DNA of 44,523 nt from Candidatus Gemmiger stercoripullorum (GCA_019119365.1 DWXD01000067.1:1-44523), one strand, 5' to 3'; positions 13,888 through 23,188 are shown, counted from the first letter of the stretch. Translations and numbers: made by a program. Notes: a model not told the origin generated them from the letters alone.

Positions 13888-15882
13888 TCAGGAAAGGGCC
13901 TCGAAATAGATGGGCCCGACGACGGCCTCACAGCCGGGGTCAAACGTTAACAGAAGATAACAATCTTCGCATGCCGGGGCCTGCAGCGTGACTTCGGCAT
14001 TGCCGGAAGGAACGTCGCTTTCGGCCAGCAGTGTATCCCCCTGCCACAATTGCAGCTTGCCGATGGCTCCGGCAGCGGCCTCGCTCTCGCAGGTCAGCGT
14101 GATTTGGGCCGCCGTGTGGATCACAATCGAAGGGGAACGCAGCGCCTCCCCGCCCGTCGGGTCAGTATGCAGGCGGCGTTGGGCGTCGATTTCTCCTTGA
14201 TAGGAATACCAGCTGGTGACCTTGGGCGAGTGTGAAGTTGTGTCAGGATAGTCGATGCTTTCGCTTCCAAAGGGCAACCCGGCCACGCCGTCTACAAGCG
14301 GGGCACTGGTTGTCTGGAAAACAATATAACCGGAAGCACGGCCGACCTCGACACACAGGTTGGCCAGATAGTCCGGCAAAGACGCAAGGCCAGCTTCTAT
14401 CGTACAGACGACAGCTGCCGGTTTGTCATAAGAAAGACCATCCGTATCGGCCAGATACCCATCCCAGGTGGAAATGACCGGCTCGCTTTCCTCCATTGCC
14501 AGCAAAGTGATATATCGGTGGGAGGGATCAAGCGCACCGCAAATCTCGGTCGTGCCGCTGCCTGCGGCAACGATCACATCCTCCACGTCCATGGTGTTGA
14601 TAATGCCGCAGATCTCGCGCTCGGGGCCGTTGATGCCAAAGGTGCCGTCAGGCTGCCAGATATCCTGCACGGCGTTCCAGTTGACCAAAAAGGCAAACGC
14701 CACTGCCATGGCTGTGCCAGCTCCGGCGGCGGCCCGGTGCAGGCGCAGCGGCCTGGCTGTCAGCACAGGGATCACAAAAAATGCAAGGATGATGAGCGGG
14801 ACGGCGCCGATCAGATGATAACGATACTCAAAATACTTGTCGCCATAGCGTGTGTTTGTGGCCAACAAAACAGCCAGATTCCACCAGAAAACAGCGACAA
14901 GATAGCGCGCCGGGTGCAATACGGCAGGTAATGAACCGGACAGGGCGCGAACCGAGAACCACACGGCCAGCGCCAGTAAGGCGGCGGCCAGCAGCATGCG
15001 CAGAAGCGTGGAAATACCGTCAAGACTGAAGACAGGCAAACTTTCATTGGGTACAGCTCCGAACAGGCGGAAAAAGCCGATCAGGCAGTTTGCGGCATTG
15101 TCGCGGATGGTATCCAGCCTGTTGAGCTCCATAGAGGAAGCGTTGGAGGCGATGCCGAGAAGATGCTGCTGGAAAAGCCCGGTCAGCGTTGCCGCTGCGC
15201 TGCCGAAAAGGCAGGCAAGGCGGTATGGCGTGGCCCGCAGACGGCTTTGCAGCCATTCGTAGATCGCCAGGCACAGGACGGGCGCCAACCCGCAGGCGGC
15301 CACATAGATGCCGCTGGAAAGCGCTGTCAACCAGCACCCGGCCAGGTAAAGAACAAGCAGCGCCCAGTCACGGCGGCGCGGGCGTTCCGGCGCCAGCAGC
15401 AGAACGATGAGCAACAGCGGCAGCATGACCTTGAACGCATACTGGGAAGCGTTCAGGAACAGCATGTTCCAGTAACCAAGGATATAGAACTCGTAAGGCA
15501 GCAGAACTGCCAGAATGGTGAGAGAGGCTTTGGCAATGCTGCCGCCCATGCGGCGGACCAGGGTATAGAGCAGAGCGGCCCACCCGGCCAGCAGGATCAC
15601 ATTCCCGCACCAGAAGGCCAGGATCGGGTTGCGCGTTAATCCGTAAAACGGCAGCGCCAATATCGTTGTACAGTCCACTTCCATTGTGGTGATGTACTGC
15701 CAATCCGGCACAGCCAGCGTGCCGGACTCCCATATCGCCATCATATGGGTAAAGACTTTGCCGGCGTCGTTGTCGATCGTTGCGCCGCCTGCCTTCCAGG
15801 ACACGGCGCACAGAAATACGATCTGCGCCGCGGCCAGAAAAAGCCAAAAGATGTTTTTTAAAGATACTTTTCCGGATCTCAA
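13888..15882 (-). CDS. Large polytopic membrane protein, unknown
   Basis: 664 aa. The first ~400 residues hold about ten hydrophobic segments and an external loop early on (SWKAGGATIDNDAGKVFTHMMAIWESGTL...), the general plan of GT-C glycosyltransferases and related lipid-linked sugar transferases. The last ~260 residues are soluble, beta-rich and end in a sandwich-like module. No catalytic motif can be named, so this may be a surface-polysaccharide enzyme but is not proven. The start is TTG 15882 with a ggagg 10 bases ahead; an ATG at 15890 lies in a different frame. It has its own promoter (15923-15952) and stands alone between two terminated or divergent units. Confidence 0.7.
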   Translation of the reverse strand: MRSGKVSLKNIFWLFLAAAQIVFLCAVSWKAGGATIDNDAGKVFTHMMAIWESGTLAVPDWQYITTMEVDCTTILALPFYGLTRNPILAFWCGNVILLAGWAALLYTLVRRMGGSIAKASLTILAVLLPYEFYILGYWNMLFLNASQYAFKVMLPLLLIVLLLAPERPRRRDWALLVLYLAGCWLTALSSGIYVAACGLAPVLCLAIYEWLQSRLRATPYRLACLFGSAAATLTGLFQQHLLGIASNASSMELNRLDTIRDNAANCLIGFFRLFGAVPNESLPVFSLDGISTLLRMLLAAALLALAVWFSVRALSGSLPAVLHPARYLVAVFWWNLAVLLATNTRYGDKYFEYRYHLIGAVPLIILAFFVIPVLTARPLRLHRAAAGAGTAMAVAFAFLVNWNAVQDIWQPDGTFGINGPEREICGIINTMDVEDVIVAAGSGTTEICGALDPSHRYITLLAMEESEPVISTWDGYLADTDGLSYDKPAAVVCTIEAGLASLPDYLANLCVEVGRASGYIVFQTTSAPLVDGVAGLPFGSESIDYPDTTSHSPKVTSWYSYQGEIDAQRRLHTDPTGGEALRSPSIVIHTAAQITLTCESEAAAGAIGKLQLWQGDTLLAESDVPSGNAEVTLQAPACEDCYLLLTFDPGCEAVVGPIYFEALS

Positions 15883-15922
15883 TGGTCATTGCCTCCACGA
15901 AAAAAGGAAATAGGGTACCTGT

Positions 15923-15952
15923 ATTCTAGCATGCAGCGGGGGTCGTTTACAA
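15923..15952 (-). promoter_or_regulatory. Predicted promoter of the 664-aa membrane gene
   Basis: On the minus strand TTGTAA (15947-15952), 18 bases, TAGAAT (15923-15928). The -35 overlaps the stop region of the mutS-like gene. Confidence 0.55.
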
Positions 15953-17566
15953 GCCGCCGCGCAGCTGCTGGGCGTGTTTTTGCAATATTTCTTCCCGGCT
16001 CAGGCCGTACTTGCGGGCGATGTCTCTGGCGTAGCTCAAGCCGTCCGGCGTTGTGCGCAGCACACGGTAGCTGCGGGTACCGTCGGACACGCTCTGCATC
16101 TGCGCCACGAGGTTATCCAGTTTGCCGGGTCCGACGCTCAATTCCCGCACGCGCTGGGTCAGCTCATGGATGTGGGTCACATACACCCCGCCGCAGCCGA
16201 TCTCGCTGATGGCGGACAGAACTTCCCCGGCAATATAACTGCCCTCCAGCAGGCTTGTGGAGCTGAAACTCTCATCCATCAAAAACAGGCCGGTGTCACG
16301 CAGGCGGGGCAAAATCGCGCTGATGCGCGCGCATTCGCTTTCAAGGCGTCCTTTGCCGTAGTTGTCCTCGTCCGATGTAGGGAAGTGGGTGTAGATGCCG
16401 GTGACGGGGCTCATCTCGGCGCGCTCGGCCGGGACAGGCAGCCCCAGCTGAAAGAGCGCCTGCGCCATGCCGATCGAGTAGCAGAAGATCGACTTGCCGC
16501 CGTGGTTGGGGCCGGTAACAAGGTAAAAGCGGCCGTTTTCATCATAATCAAAATCATTGGCGACGATCGGCTCGCCGCTGACCTTCAGCGCCAGCATCGG
16601 GTTGTAAACATTGTGCAGGTGCAGCGCGCGGTCCTGGACCGGACGGATCACCGGGCGGCAGAAGCGGCAGCCGTGCGCGCGCAGTTCCAGAAGAAAATGC
16701 ACGGCCGCCGACAAAAAGCGCAGATCGTCCATCAGCTCTACAAAAAAGCGGGTCTCGTCGTGATAATACTGGTTGATGACCGGCTCCCAGCTGCGGATGA
16801 CCTTGGCAAACACAACATCCAGCGCACGGTGCACGGCGCTGTCCAGCGCCTGGCGCTCGTCGTCCCGGCTGGATTTGGCAATGCTGGCAAAGCCGGACAT
16901 GCAAACCATCGGGTCCTTGCCGCTGCGCCCAAGCAGGCGGTCCATCAGGCTGCTCTGGCGAAACGGGGCGGTATTGATGCTCACAAGGCCGGCGTCGGTC
17001 ACATGCAGGTTTCCGTCCAGGTTCAGCCCGAGCGTGACGCTTTTGATGCGGCCGATGCGCGTGTCCAGGTCCTCCAGATGGCGGCGCAGCGCCTTGAAAT
17101 CCTCGCTCTCGCTGCGCGCCAGGATCTCGTCCTTCAGGCGGCGCAGCCCGGCGCTTTGGGGCGCCAGAGGTTCCAGCCGCTGGCGGAACAGTTCCACCAG
17201 CTCGATATACTGCTCAATATAGCGCGTGCTGGATAACCCGCTCTCCAGGCTGCCGTCACCATGGTTCAGTACCTTGCGCATCTCGTACACATCGCGGATC
17301 ATCGGCAGGGCGTCGGCAATCAGCTGCTGCAGCGGTTCGCTTGCGGCAATCTCCTCAATGATTTCGGCCCGGTAACGCAGCACGACCGGGTCGCAGGAGA
17401 AAAAGCGTTCCAGCTGCAGATCAGGGATGCCGCGGTAGCTTTCGCGGCCGATGCTGACCATCTGGTCGATCTGCAGGGTACGGATGAATTCATGGTCCGG
17501 GAAGGCGTTGCGCCCGGAAGGCTCGATCCCGTCCGGGTACAAAAGGCGAAAATGATCGCTGGGCAT
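15947..17566 (-). CDS. MutS-family ATPase (MutS-like, lacks mismatch domain)
   Basis: 539 aa. The C-terminal ABC-type ATPase of MutS is clear: Walker A TGPNHGGKS (351-359) and Walker B FLMDESFSSTS (428-438), with the ECARISAIL dimer-interface region between them. The N-terminal ~330 residues are helical lever/clamp-like and lack the mismatch-reading domain I with its Phe-x-Glu motif, and there is no Smr nuclease domain, so it is neither MutS1 nor MutS2. It belongs with the short MutS-related proteins of Clostridia, role unknown. ATG 17566 is set by aaaggag; a longer in-frame start at 17611 has no such site. Confidence 0.85.
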   Translation of the reverse strand: MPSDHFRLLYPDGIEPSGRNAFPDHEFIRTLQIDQMVSIGRESYRGIPDLQLERFFSCDPVVLRYRAEIIEEIAASEPLQQLIADALPMIRDVYEMRKVLNHGDGSLESGLSSTRYIEQYIELVELFRQRLEPLAPQSAGLRRLKDEILARSESEDFKALRRHLEDLDTRIGRIKSVTLGLNLDGNLHVTDAGLVSINTAPFRQSSLMDRLLGRSGKDPMVCMSGFASIAKSSRDDERQALDSAVHRALDVVFAKVIRSWEPVINQYYHDETRFFVELMDDLRFLSAAVHFLLELRAHGCRFCRPVIRPVQDRALHLHNVYNPMLALKVSGEPIVANDFDYDENGRFYLVTGPNHGGKSIFCYSIGMAQALFQLGLPVPAERAEMSPVTGIYTHFPTSDEDNYGKGRLESECARISAILPRLRDTGLFLMDESFSSTSLLEGSYIAGEVLSAISEIGCGGVYVTHIHELTQRVRELSVGPGKLDNLVAQMQSVSDGTRSYRVLRTTPDGLSYARDIARKYGLSREEILQKHAQQLRGGL

Positions 17567-17619
17567 GGCGTGCTCCTTTGCCGGAAATACGGCATACAGT
17601 TTTATCGGCAATATAGTTC

Positions 17620-17648
17620 AGTATAGCAAATTCGCAAGCCAATGGAAA
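17620..17648 (-). promoter_or_regulatory. Predicted promoter of the mutS-like gene
   Basis: On the minus strand TTTCCA (17643-17648), 17 bases, TATACT (17620-17625). The -10 is good, the -35 weak. Confidence 0.5.
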
Positions 17649-17718
17649 GCGCAATTTTGGGCTCGTAGGCAGGCCGCTGCGGCCGGTTAGGCATATGAAA
17701 CTTTTTTGCGCCCGGCTA

Positions 17719-17754
17719 TTGACACACCGCGGCGCGGGTTGTAGTCTTTATAAT
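17719..17754 (+). promoter_or_regulatory. Possible promoter elements before feoAB
   Basis: A consensus TTGACA (17719-17724) and a consensus TATAAT (17749-17754) are present but 24 bases apart, too long for one ordinary sigma-A promoter. Either hexamer may pair with a weaker partner, or an activator may bend the spacer. No TTAG-N6-CTAA operator is found here. Confidence 0.4.
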
Positions 17755-17798
17755 GGAAAGTAAGCACAGGGAAACTTGACCGAAGCGGAGGACGGACC

Positions 17799-20180
17799 AT
17801 GACACTGGCGGAATTGAAAATAGGACAGGATGCCGTCATCAATACAGTAGGCGGGAGCGGCGCGCTGCGCCGCCATCTGCTGGATATGGGGCTGACCCCG
17901 GGCACCGAGGTCACGCTGCGCAAGGTCGCGCCGATGGGCGACCCGATCGAACTGGAACTGCGCGGCTATGAGCTGACGCTGCGCCTGGACGATGCCAGGC
18001 AGATCGATATACAGGGTATCCACCCGAGCGACCGCGCAAAACCGGAAGAAAAGCGCCATGCGGCGGTGCCGCACCCCGGCCGCGGCGAACTGCACAACGC
18101 GGCCAGCTACCATGACCACAAATCCGGCCAGCCGGTCCCGAAAGGCCAGCCGCTGACCTTTGCCCTTGCGGGCAACCAGAACTGCGGCAAGACGACGCTG
18201 TTCAACCAGCTGACAGGCTCCAACCAGCATGTCGGCAACTTCCCGGGCGTGACGGTCGACCGCAAGGACGGCGTGATCCGCGGCCACGACGAAGCCACAG
18301 TCACCGACCTGCCGGGTATCTATTCGCTGTCGCCCTATTCGGGCGAGGAGCTTGTCACCCGCGACTTTTTGCTGCAGCAGAAACCCAGCGGCATCATTAA
18401 CATTGTGGATGCCTCCAACATCGAGCGCAACCTCTATCTAACCATGCAGCTGATGGAGCTGGGCATCCCGATGGTGCTGGCGCTCAACATGATGGACGAA
18501 GTGCGCGCCAACGGCGGGACCATCCTGGTCAACCGGCTGGAGGAACTGCTGGGCATCCCGGTGGTGCCGATTTCGGCGGCCAAAAACGAAGGCATCGACG
18601 AACTGATCGACCATGCCATCCATGTGGCGCGCTACCGCGAGACGCCCGGCCGCATCGACTTCTGCGAAGGCGGGGACCAGGACGGGGACGAAAACGGCGC
18701 CGTACACCGCTGTATCCATGCGGTCGTCCACCTGATCGAAGACCACGCCCGCCGCGCCGGGCTGCCGACGCGCTTTGCCTCCACCAAGCTCGTGGAGGGC
18801 GACCCGCTGATTTTGAAAGCGCTGGACCTTGAGCCGAACGAGCAGGACCTGCTCGAACATGCCGTGACCCAGATGGAGACCGAAGGCGGCCTTGACCGTG
18901 AGGCCGCCCTGGCCGATATGCGCTTTACCTTTATTGAAAAACTCTGTGCCGAGACGGTCGTGCACCCGGCCGAGAGCAGGGAACACAAGCGCAGCGTTGC
19001 CATCGACCGCATCCTGACCGGCAAGTATACGGCGCTGCCCTGCTTCATCGGGATTCTGGCGCTTGTGTTCTGGATGACCTTCGGCGCGATCGGCGCCTTT
19101 TTGTCTGACCTGCTCACCATGGGCATTGATGCGCTGACCGGCGTTGTGGACAGCGCGCTGACAGCTTACGGCATCAACCCCGTGGTGCACTCGCTCGTCA
19201 TAGATGGTATCTTTGCCGGCGTGGGCAGCGTTTTGAGCTTTTTGCCGACCATTGTCACGCTGTTTTTCTTCCTTTCAATTCTGGAGGACACCGGCTACAT
19301 GGCGCGCGTCGCGTTTGTGATGGACAAACTGCTGCGCCGCATCGGCCTGTCCGGCCGCAGCTTTGTGCCGATGCTCATCGGTTTCGGCTGCTCGGTCCCG
19401 GCCATCATGGCGACCCGCACGCTGTCCAGCGAACGTGACCGCCGTATGACCATCCTGCTCACGCCGTTCATGTCCTGCTCGGCCAAGCTGCCGATCTACG
19501 GCCTGTTCACAGCGGCGTTTTTTGCCCCGGCCCTGCGCGCGCCGGTCATGGTGGGGCTGTACCTGTTTGCGATTTTGTGCGGCGTACTGTTTGCGCTGGT
19601 GCTCAAACACACGGCGTTTCGCGGCGAGCCGGTCCCGTTTGTGATGGAACTGCCCAACTACCGCCTGCCCAGCGCGCGCAACGTTGCGCAGCTGATTTGG
19701 GAGAAAGCGCGCGACTTCATTCAGCGTGCGTTTACCATCATCTTTGTGGCGACAGTGATCATCTGGTTTTTGCAGACGTTTGATCTGCGCCTCAATGTGG
19801 CCGCCTCGGCGGACAGCAGCCTGCTGGCAATGTTGGGCAGCCTGATTGCGCCGGTTTTTGCGCCGCTCGGCTTTGGAGATTGGCGCGCTTCTACGGCGCT
19901 GATCACCGGCTTTACGGCCAAAGAAAGCGTCGTTTCCACACTGACCGTGCTGCTGGGCGGGGATACGGCGGCCCTCTCCACAATGTTTACCCCGTTCACG
20001 GCGGTCGTGTTCCTTGTCTTTACGCTGCTGTACACCCCCTGCGTGGCGGCCATTGCGGCGGTCAAGCGGGAGCTGGGCGGCACGCGCGCGGCCGTCTGGG
20101 TGGCGGTGCAGCAGTGCCTGATCGCCTGGGGCGTCGCATTCCTGGTGCGGCTGGTTGGCCTGGCGCTGGGCCTGTACTGA
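17799..20180 (+). CDS. feoB: Fused FeoA-FeoB iron transporter
   Basis: 793 aa fusion. Residues 1-72 are FeoA (RRHLLDMGLTPGTEVTLRKVAPMGDPIELELRGYELTLRLDDA), followed by a ~45-residue polar, His-containing linker, then FeoB with P-loop GNQNCGKT (125-132), DLPGIYSLSPY (170-180), NMMD (230-233) and a full polytopic membrane domain. It is the second Feo system of the window, separated from the regulated one by four genes (tcdA, ttcA, membrane protein, mutS-like) and lacking its operator. A distinct regulation or metal preference is possible. It stands alone, divergent from the mutS-like gene, and ends at a strong terminator. Ribosome-binding site gcggagg precedes ATG 17799. Confidence 0.95.
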   Translation: MTLAELKIGQDAVINTVGGSGALRRHLLDMGLTPGTEVTLRKVAPMGDPIELELRGYELTLRLDDARQIDIQGIHPSDRAKPEEKRHAAVPHPGRGELHNAASYHDHKSGQPVPKGQPLTFALAGNQNCGKTTLFNQLTGSNQHVGNFPGVTVDRKDGVIRGHDEATVTDLPGIYSLSPYSGEELVTRDFLLQQKPSGIINIVDASNIERNLYLTMQLMELGIPMVLALNMMDEVRANGGTILVNRLEELLGIPVVPISAAKNEGIDELIDHAIHVARYRETPGRIDFCEGGDQDGDENGAVHRCIHAVVHLIEDHARRAGLPTRFASTKLVEGDPLILKALDLEPNEQDLLEHAVTQMETEGGLDREAALADMRFTFIEKLCAETVVHPAESREHKRSVAIDRILTGKYTALPCFIGILALVFWMTFGAIGAFLSDLLTMGIDALTGVVDSALTAYGINPVVHSLVIDGIFAGVGSVLSFLPTIVTLFFFLSILEDTGYMARVAFVMDKLLRRIGLSGRSFVPMLIGFGCSVPAIMATRTLSSERDRRMTILLTPFMSCSAKLPIYGLFTAAFFAPALRAPVMVGLYLFAILCGVLFALVLKHTAFRGEPVPFVMELPNYRLPSARNVAQLIWEKARDFIQRAFTIIFVATVIIWFLQTFDLRLNVAASADSSLLAMLGSLIAPVFAPLGFGDWRASTALITGFTAKESVVSTLTVLLGGDTAALSTMFTPFTAVVFLVFTLLYTPCVAAIAAVKRELGGTRAAVWVAVQQCLIAWGVAFLVRLVGLALGLY

Positions 20181-20208
20181 GCCCCGAACAGTAAACTTCT
20201 ATAAAAAG

Positions 20209-20265
20209 CGATCCCGCCCGCATGCCTGATTGGGGGGCTGCGGGCGGGATCGTTTTGTCTTTTTA
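20209..20265. terminator. Bidirectional terminator, feoAB / rarA
   Basis: 14-base perfect arms (20209-20222, 20239-20252) followed by ttttgtcttttt on the plus strand. On the minus strand tttttat follows. It separates convergent genes. Confidence 0.9.
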
Positions 20266-21588
20266 AGGGGCGTCATGCTCTTTTTTCCAGGTTTTGATCT
20301 GCTCCAGCCGCGCCTTGTAGCGCGCTTCCAGGCCTTCCTCGGTGGGGGCATAATACACCCGGCCCAGAAGGGAATCGGGCAGACATTGGATCGTAGTCAA
20401 TTTGTCCGGCGCGTCGTGGGCGTATTGGTATCCCTTGCCGTAATCCAGTTCCTGCATCAAGCGGGTCGGAGCATTGCGGATCACAAGCGGCACCGGCTCG
20501 GCCAACTGCTTGACGGCATCGCTTTTGGCGTGCTCGTAGGCGGCGTAGAGCGCGTTCGACTTCGGCGCCAGCGACATGTACACAACGGCCTGTGTCAGAT
20601 GGACCGTGCACTCCGGCATGCCGAGAAAATGGCATGCCTGGTAGGCGGCGACGGCCTGCTCCAGCGCGCGGGGGTCGGCCAGGCCGACATCCTCGCTGGC
20701 AAAGCGGATCACACGGCGGGCCACATACAGCGGGTCTTCGCCCGCTTCCAGCATGCGCGCCAGCCAGTAGACGGCCGCATCCGGGTCGGAGTTGCGCATC
20801 GACTTGTGCAGCGCCGAGATCAGATTATAATGTTCCTCGCCCTTTTTGTCATAGAGCAGAGATTTTTTAGAGGTGCACTGCTCAAACGTCTGCTCGGTCA
20901 CGGTCACGCTGCCGTCCGCGCCGACTTCGCCGTTGAGCACGACCATCTCGAGCGTCGAAAGGGCTGTGCGCGCATCGCCGTTGGCAAACACGGCCAGCGC
21001 TTCCAGAACTTCATCCGTGATGTGCACGGTTTGACCGCCGAAACCGCGCGGGTCTTTCAGCGCGCGGCGCAGCAGCGTGACCACTTCCTCCGGCGAAAGG
21101 CTGTGAAGCACAAACACTTTACAGCGTGAAAGCAACGCGCAGTTGATCTCAAACGATGGGTTTTCTGTGGTCGCGCCGATCAAAATGATGCTGCCTTTTT
21201 CGACAAAGGGGAGGAAGGCGTCCTGCTGCGCCTTGTTGAAGCGGTGGATCTCATCGACGAACAGGATGGTCCTCTCGCCAAAACGGCGGTTGTCTTCCGC
21301 TTGCTGCATGACGGCGCGGATCTCCTTGATGCCGCTGGTCACGGCGGAAAAATCAATGAAAGAGGCTTTGGTACAGTTGGCGATGATGCGGGCCAGCGTC
21401 GTTTTGCCGACACCGGGCGGCCCCCAGAAAATCATGGAGGATACCTGGTCCGTCTCGATCAGACGGCGCAGCACCTTGCCGGGGCCCAGCAGGTGCGTCT
21501 GCCCCACATATTCGTCCAGCGTGGCCGGGCGCAGCCGCGCCGCCAGCGGCTGCGGGACCCTGCGCTCAAACAGCGAAGTCTGCTCCAT
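20263..21588 (-). CDS. rarA: Replication-associated AAA+ ATPase RarA (MgsA)
   Basis: 441 aa. A clamp-loader-like AAA+ protein that acts at stalled replication forks, interacting with SSB and polymerase. Walker A WGPPGVGKTT (55-64), Walker B LFVDEIHRFNK (109-119), sensor 1 IGATTENPSFE, and the C-terminal MgsA tetramerisation region with a KSMRNSDPDAAVYWLARML motif. ATG 21588 is chosen because ggaggcgccgg lies just upstream; the in-frame extension to 21819 overlaps the tRNA gene. It has its own promoter at 21623-21650. Confidence 0.95.
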   Translation of the reverse strand: MEQTSLFERRVPQPLAARLRPATLDEYVGQTHLLGPGKVLRRLIETDQVSSMIFWGPPGVGKTTLARIIANCTKASFIDFSAVTSGIKEIRAVMQQAEDNRRFGERTILFVDEIHRFNKAQQDAFLPFVEKGSIILIGATTENPSFEINCALLSRCKVFVLHSLSPEEVVTLLRRALKDPRGFGGQTVHITDEVLEALAVFANGDARTALSTLEMVVLNGEVGADGSVTVTEQTFEQCTSKKSLLYDKKGEEHYNLISALHKSMRNSDPDAAVYWLARMLEAGEDPLYVARRVIRFASEDVGLADPRALEQAVAAYQACHFLGMPECTVHLTQAVVYMSLAPKSNALYAAYEHAKSDAVKQLAEPVPLVIRNAPTRLMQELDYGKGYQYAHDAPDKLTTIQCLPDSLLGRVYYAPTEEGLEARYKARLEQIKTWKKEHDAP

Positions 21589-21622
21589 ATCCGGCGCCTC
21601 CCATTGCGTTTTGTATATCTTC

Positions 21623-21650
21623 ATTATACCGCGCCGCGGCGCAGAATCAA
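21623..21650 (-). promoter_or_regulatory. Predicted rarA promoter
   Basis: On the minus strand TTGATT (21645-21650), 16 bases, TATAAT (21623-21628). The spacer holds a perfect palindrome gcgccgcggcgc. Confidence 0.65.
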
Positions 21651-21694
21651 GCAGTCTGGCGGCAGCCGGGGCAGGGAAATGAGGAAAAGAGTGT

Positions 21695-21723
21695 TTGACT
21701 TTTTGGGCCTGCTGCGTTAGAAT
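21695..21723 (+). promoter_or_regulatory. Predicted tRNA-Leu promoter
   Basis: TTGACT (21695-21700), 17 bases, TAGAAT (21718-21723). The mature tRNA starts 12 bases later. Confidence 0.75.
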
Positions 21724-21734
21724 AAATGGGTCAA

Positions 21735-21818
21735 GCCGCCGTGGCGGAACAGGCAGACGCAAGGGACTTAAAATCCCTCGCTGGAAACAGCGTGCGGGTT
21801 CGATCCCCGCCGGCGGCA
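21735..21818 (+). tRNA. tRNA-Leu(UAA)
   Basis: Class II tRNA of 84 bases with a long variable arm. Acceptor stem gccgccg (21735-21741) pairs with cggcggc (21811-21817), discriminator A at 21818. The anticodon arm aggga/tccct encloses cttaaaa, giving anticodon TAA (21769-21771). The T arm carries ggttcgatcc. The 3' CCA is not encoded (the next bases are ctg) and must be added by the nucleotidyltransferase. Confidence 0.97.
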
Positions 21819-21822
21819 CTGC

Positions 21823-21869
21823 ACAGAAAAGGGACGCGAAAACGTTTGTTTTCCGCGTCCCTTTTCTGT
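21823..21869 (+). terminator. Terminator of tRNA-Leu
   Basis: Perfect 16-base arms acagaaaagggacgcg (21823-21838) and complement (21854-21869), with cttttctgttt on the 3' side. Confidence 0.8.
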
Positions 21870-21902
21870 TTGCCGCTTTGCGCGGCAGCGCTGCCCGGCC
21901 GC

Positions 21903-21930
21903 TTGCTTTTGGCGCGCGGTGTGGTATACT
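21903..21930 (+). promoter_or_regulatory. Predicted promoter of the alcohol dehydrogenase
   Basis: TTGCTT (21903-21908), 16 bases, TATACT (21925-21930), 58 bases before the start codon. Confidence 0.6.
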
Positions 21931-21988
21931 TTAGACAAACACCGGCGGGCGGTGCAAGCCCGCTTTCAGAAAGGCAGAGTGGTAGTTT

Positions 21989-23173
21989 ATGGCAAACAAT
22001 TTTACTTTCTATTCCCCGACAGAGATTGTCTTCGGCCGCGGCGCGCATACCGAGACCGCCGCCTATGTGCAGAAATACCACGGCACAAAAGTGCTGGTGG
22101 TTTACGGAAGCGAGCGTGTTGTCAAAAGCGGCTTGATGGAAAGCATTGTCGCGCCGATGCGCGCGGCGGGCATCGCCTGCCATCTGCTGGGCGGCGTTGT
22201 GCCCAACCCGCACATCGGCAAGGTGTACGAAGGCATTGAGATCGGCAAGCGCGAAGGCGTGGACTTCCTGCTGGCGGTGGGCGGCGGCTCGGCCATCGAC
22301 ACGGCCAAGGCGATCGCCTATGGCCTGGCAGAACCGGAATACGATGTCTGGGAGCTGTTTGCGCGCAAGCGCAAGGCCAGGGCCTGCCTGCCGGTGGCTT
22401 CGGTGCTGACCATTGCCGCGGCGGGCAGCGAGTCCAGCAACAGCTGCGTCATCACCAACGAAAAAACGGCGCTGAAACGCTCGTACAATGACAATATTTC
22501 CCGCCCGAGGTTTGCGGTGATGAACCCCGAACTGACGCTGACCCTGCCCGACTACCAGACCGAAAGCGGCTGTGCCGATATCATGATGCACACGATGGAG
22601 CGGTACTTTACCTCCAAGGGCAACATGGAACTGACCGACGCCATTGCCGAAGCGCTGCTGCGCACCGTGATCAAAAATGCGCAGATCCTGCACAAAGACC
22701 CGGGCAATTATAACGCCCGCGCCGAGATCATGTGGGCCGGTTCGCTGGCGCATAACGACCTGACCGGCTGCGGCAACGGCGGCGGCGACTTTGTCACCCA
22801 CGAGCTGGAGCACGAGATGGGCGGCATGTTTGACGTGACGCACGGCGCCGGGCTGGCGGCTGTCTGGCCCAGCTGGGCGCGTTATGTCTGCGCCAGCATC
22901 CTGCCGCGCTTTGTGCGCTACGCCGTCAATGTTATGGGCGTGGAGCCCGGAGCAACCGACGCCGAGACCGCCGAAAAAGGTATCCGCGCCATGGAAGATT
23001 TCTACCGCAGCATCGGCATGCCCACCAACATGCGGGAGCTGGGCATTGCCCCCACCGACGCGCAGCTGCGCGCCATGGCCGCCAGCTGTGCGCAGGCCTG
23101 CGGCGGCAGCAAGGGTTCGGCCCGCGTGCTGTTTGAGGAAGACATGTACAACATTTATAAAATGGCGCTGTAA
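21989..23173 (+). CDS. Iron-containing alcohol dehydrogenase (BDH type)
   Basis: 394 aa, group III metal-dependent alcohol dehydrogenase of the butanol dehydrogenase/YqhD branch, reducing aldehydes to alcohols with NAD(P)H in fermentation or aldehyde detoxification. Visible: GGGSAIDTAKAIA for dinucleotide phosphate binding, and metal ligands in ESGCADIMMHTMER, HELEHEMGG and DVTHGAGLA. The true substrate is not readable from sequence. It is a single-gene unit with its own promoter and terminator. Start ATG 21989 has only a modest ribosome-binding site (agaaagg, about 12 bases upstream). Confidence 0.92.
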   Translation: MANNFTFYSPTEIVFGRGAHTETAAYVQKYHGTKVLVVYGSERVVKSGLMESIVAPMRAAGIACHLLGGVVPNPHIGKVYEGIEIGKREGVDFLLAVGGGSAIDTAKAIAYGLAEPEYDVWELFARKRKARACLPVASVLTIAAAGSESSNSCVITNEKTALKRSYNDNISRPRFAVMNPELTLTLPDYQTESGCADIMMHTMERYFTSKGNMELTDAIAEALLRTVIKNAQILHKDPGNYNARAEIMWAGSLAHNDLTGCGNGGGDFVTHELEHEMGGMFDVTHGAGLAAVWPSWARYVCASILPRFVRYAVNVMGVEPGATDAETAEKGIRAMEDFYRSIGMPTNMRELGIAPTDAQLRAMAASCAQACGGSKGSARVLFEEDMYNIYKMAL

Positions 23174-23188
23174 AATACAGGGCGCTTT

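Noticed and set aside
21735..21818. tRNA as a possible integration site
   Set aside because: No repeat of the tRNA 3' end is visible further down, and the neighbours are core genes.
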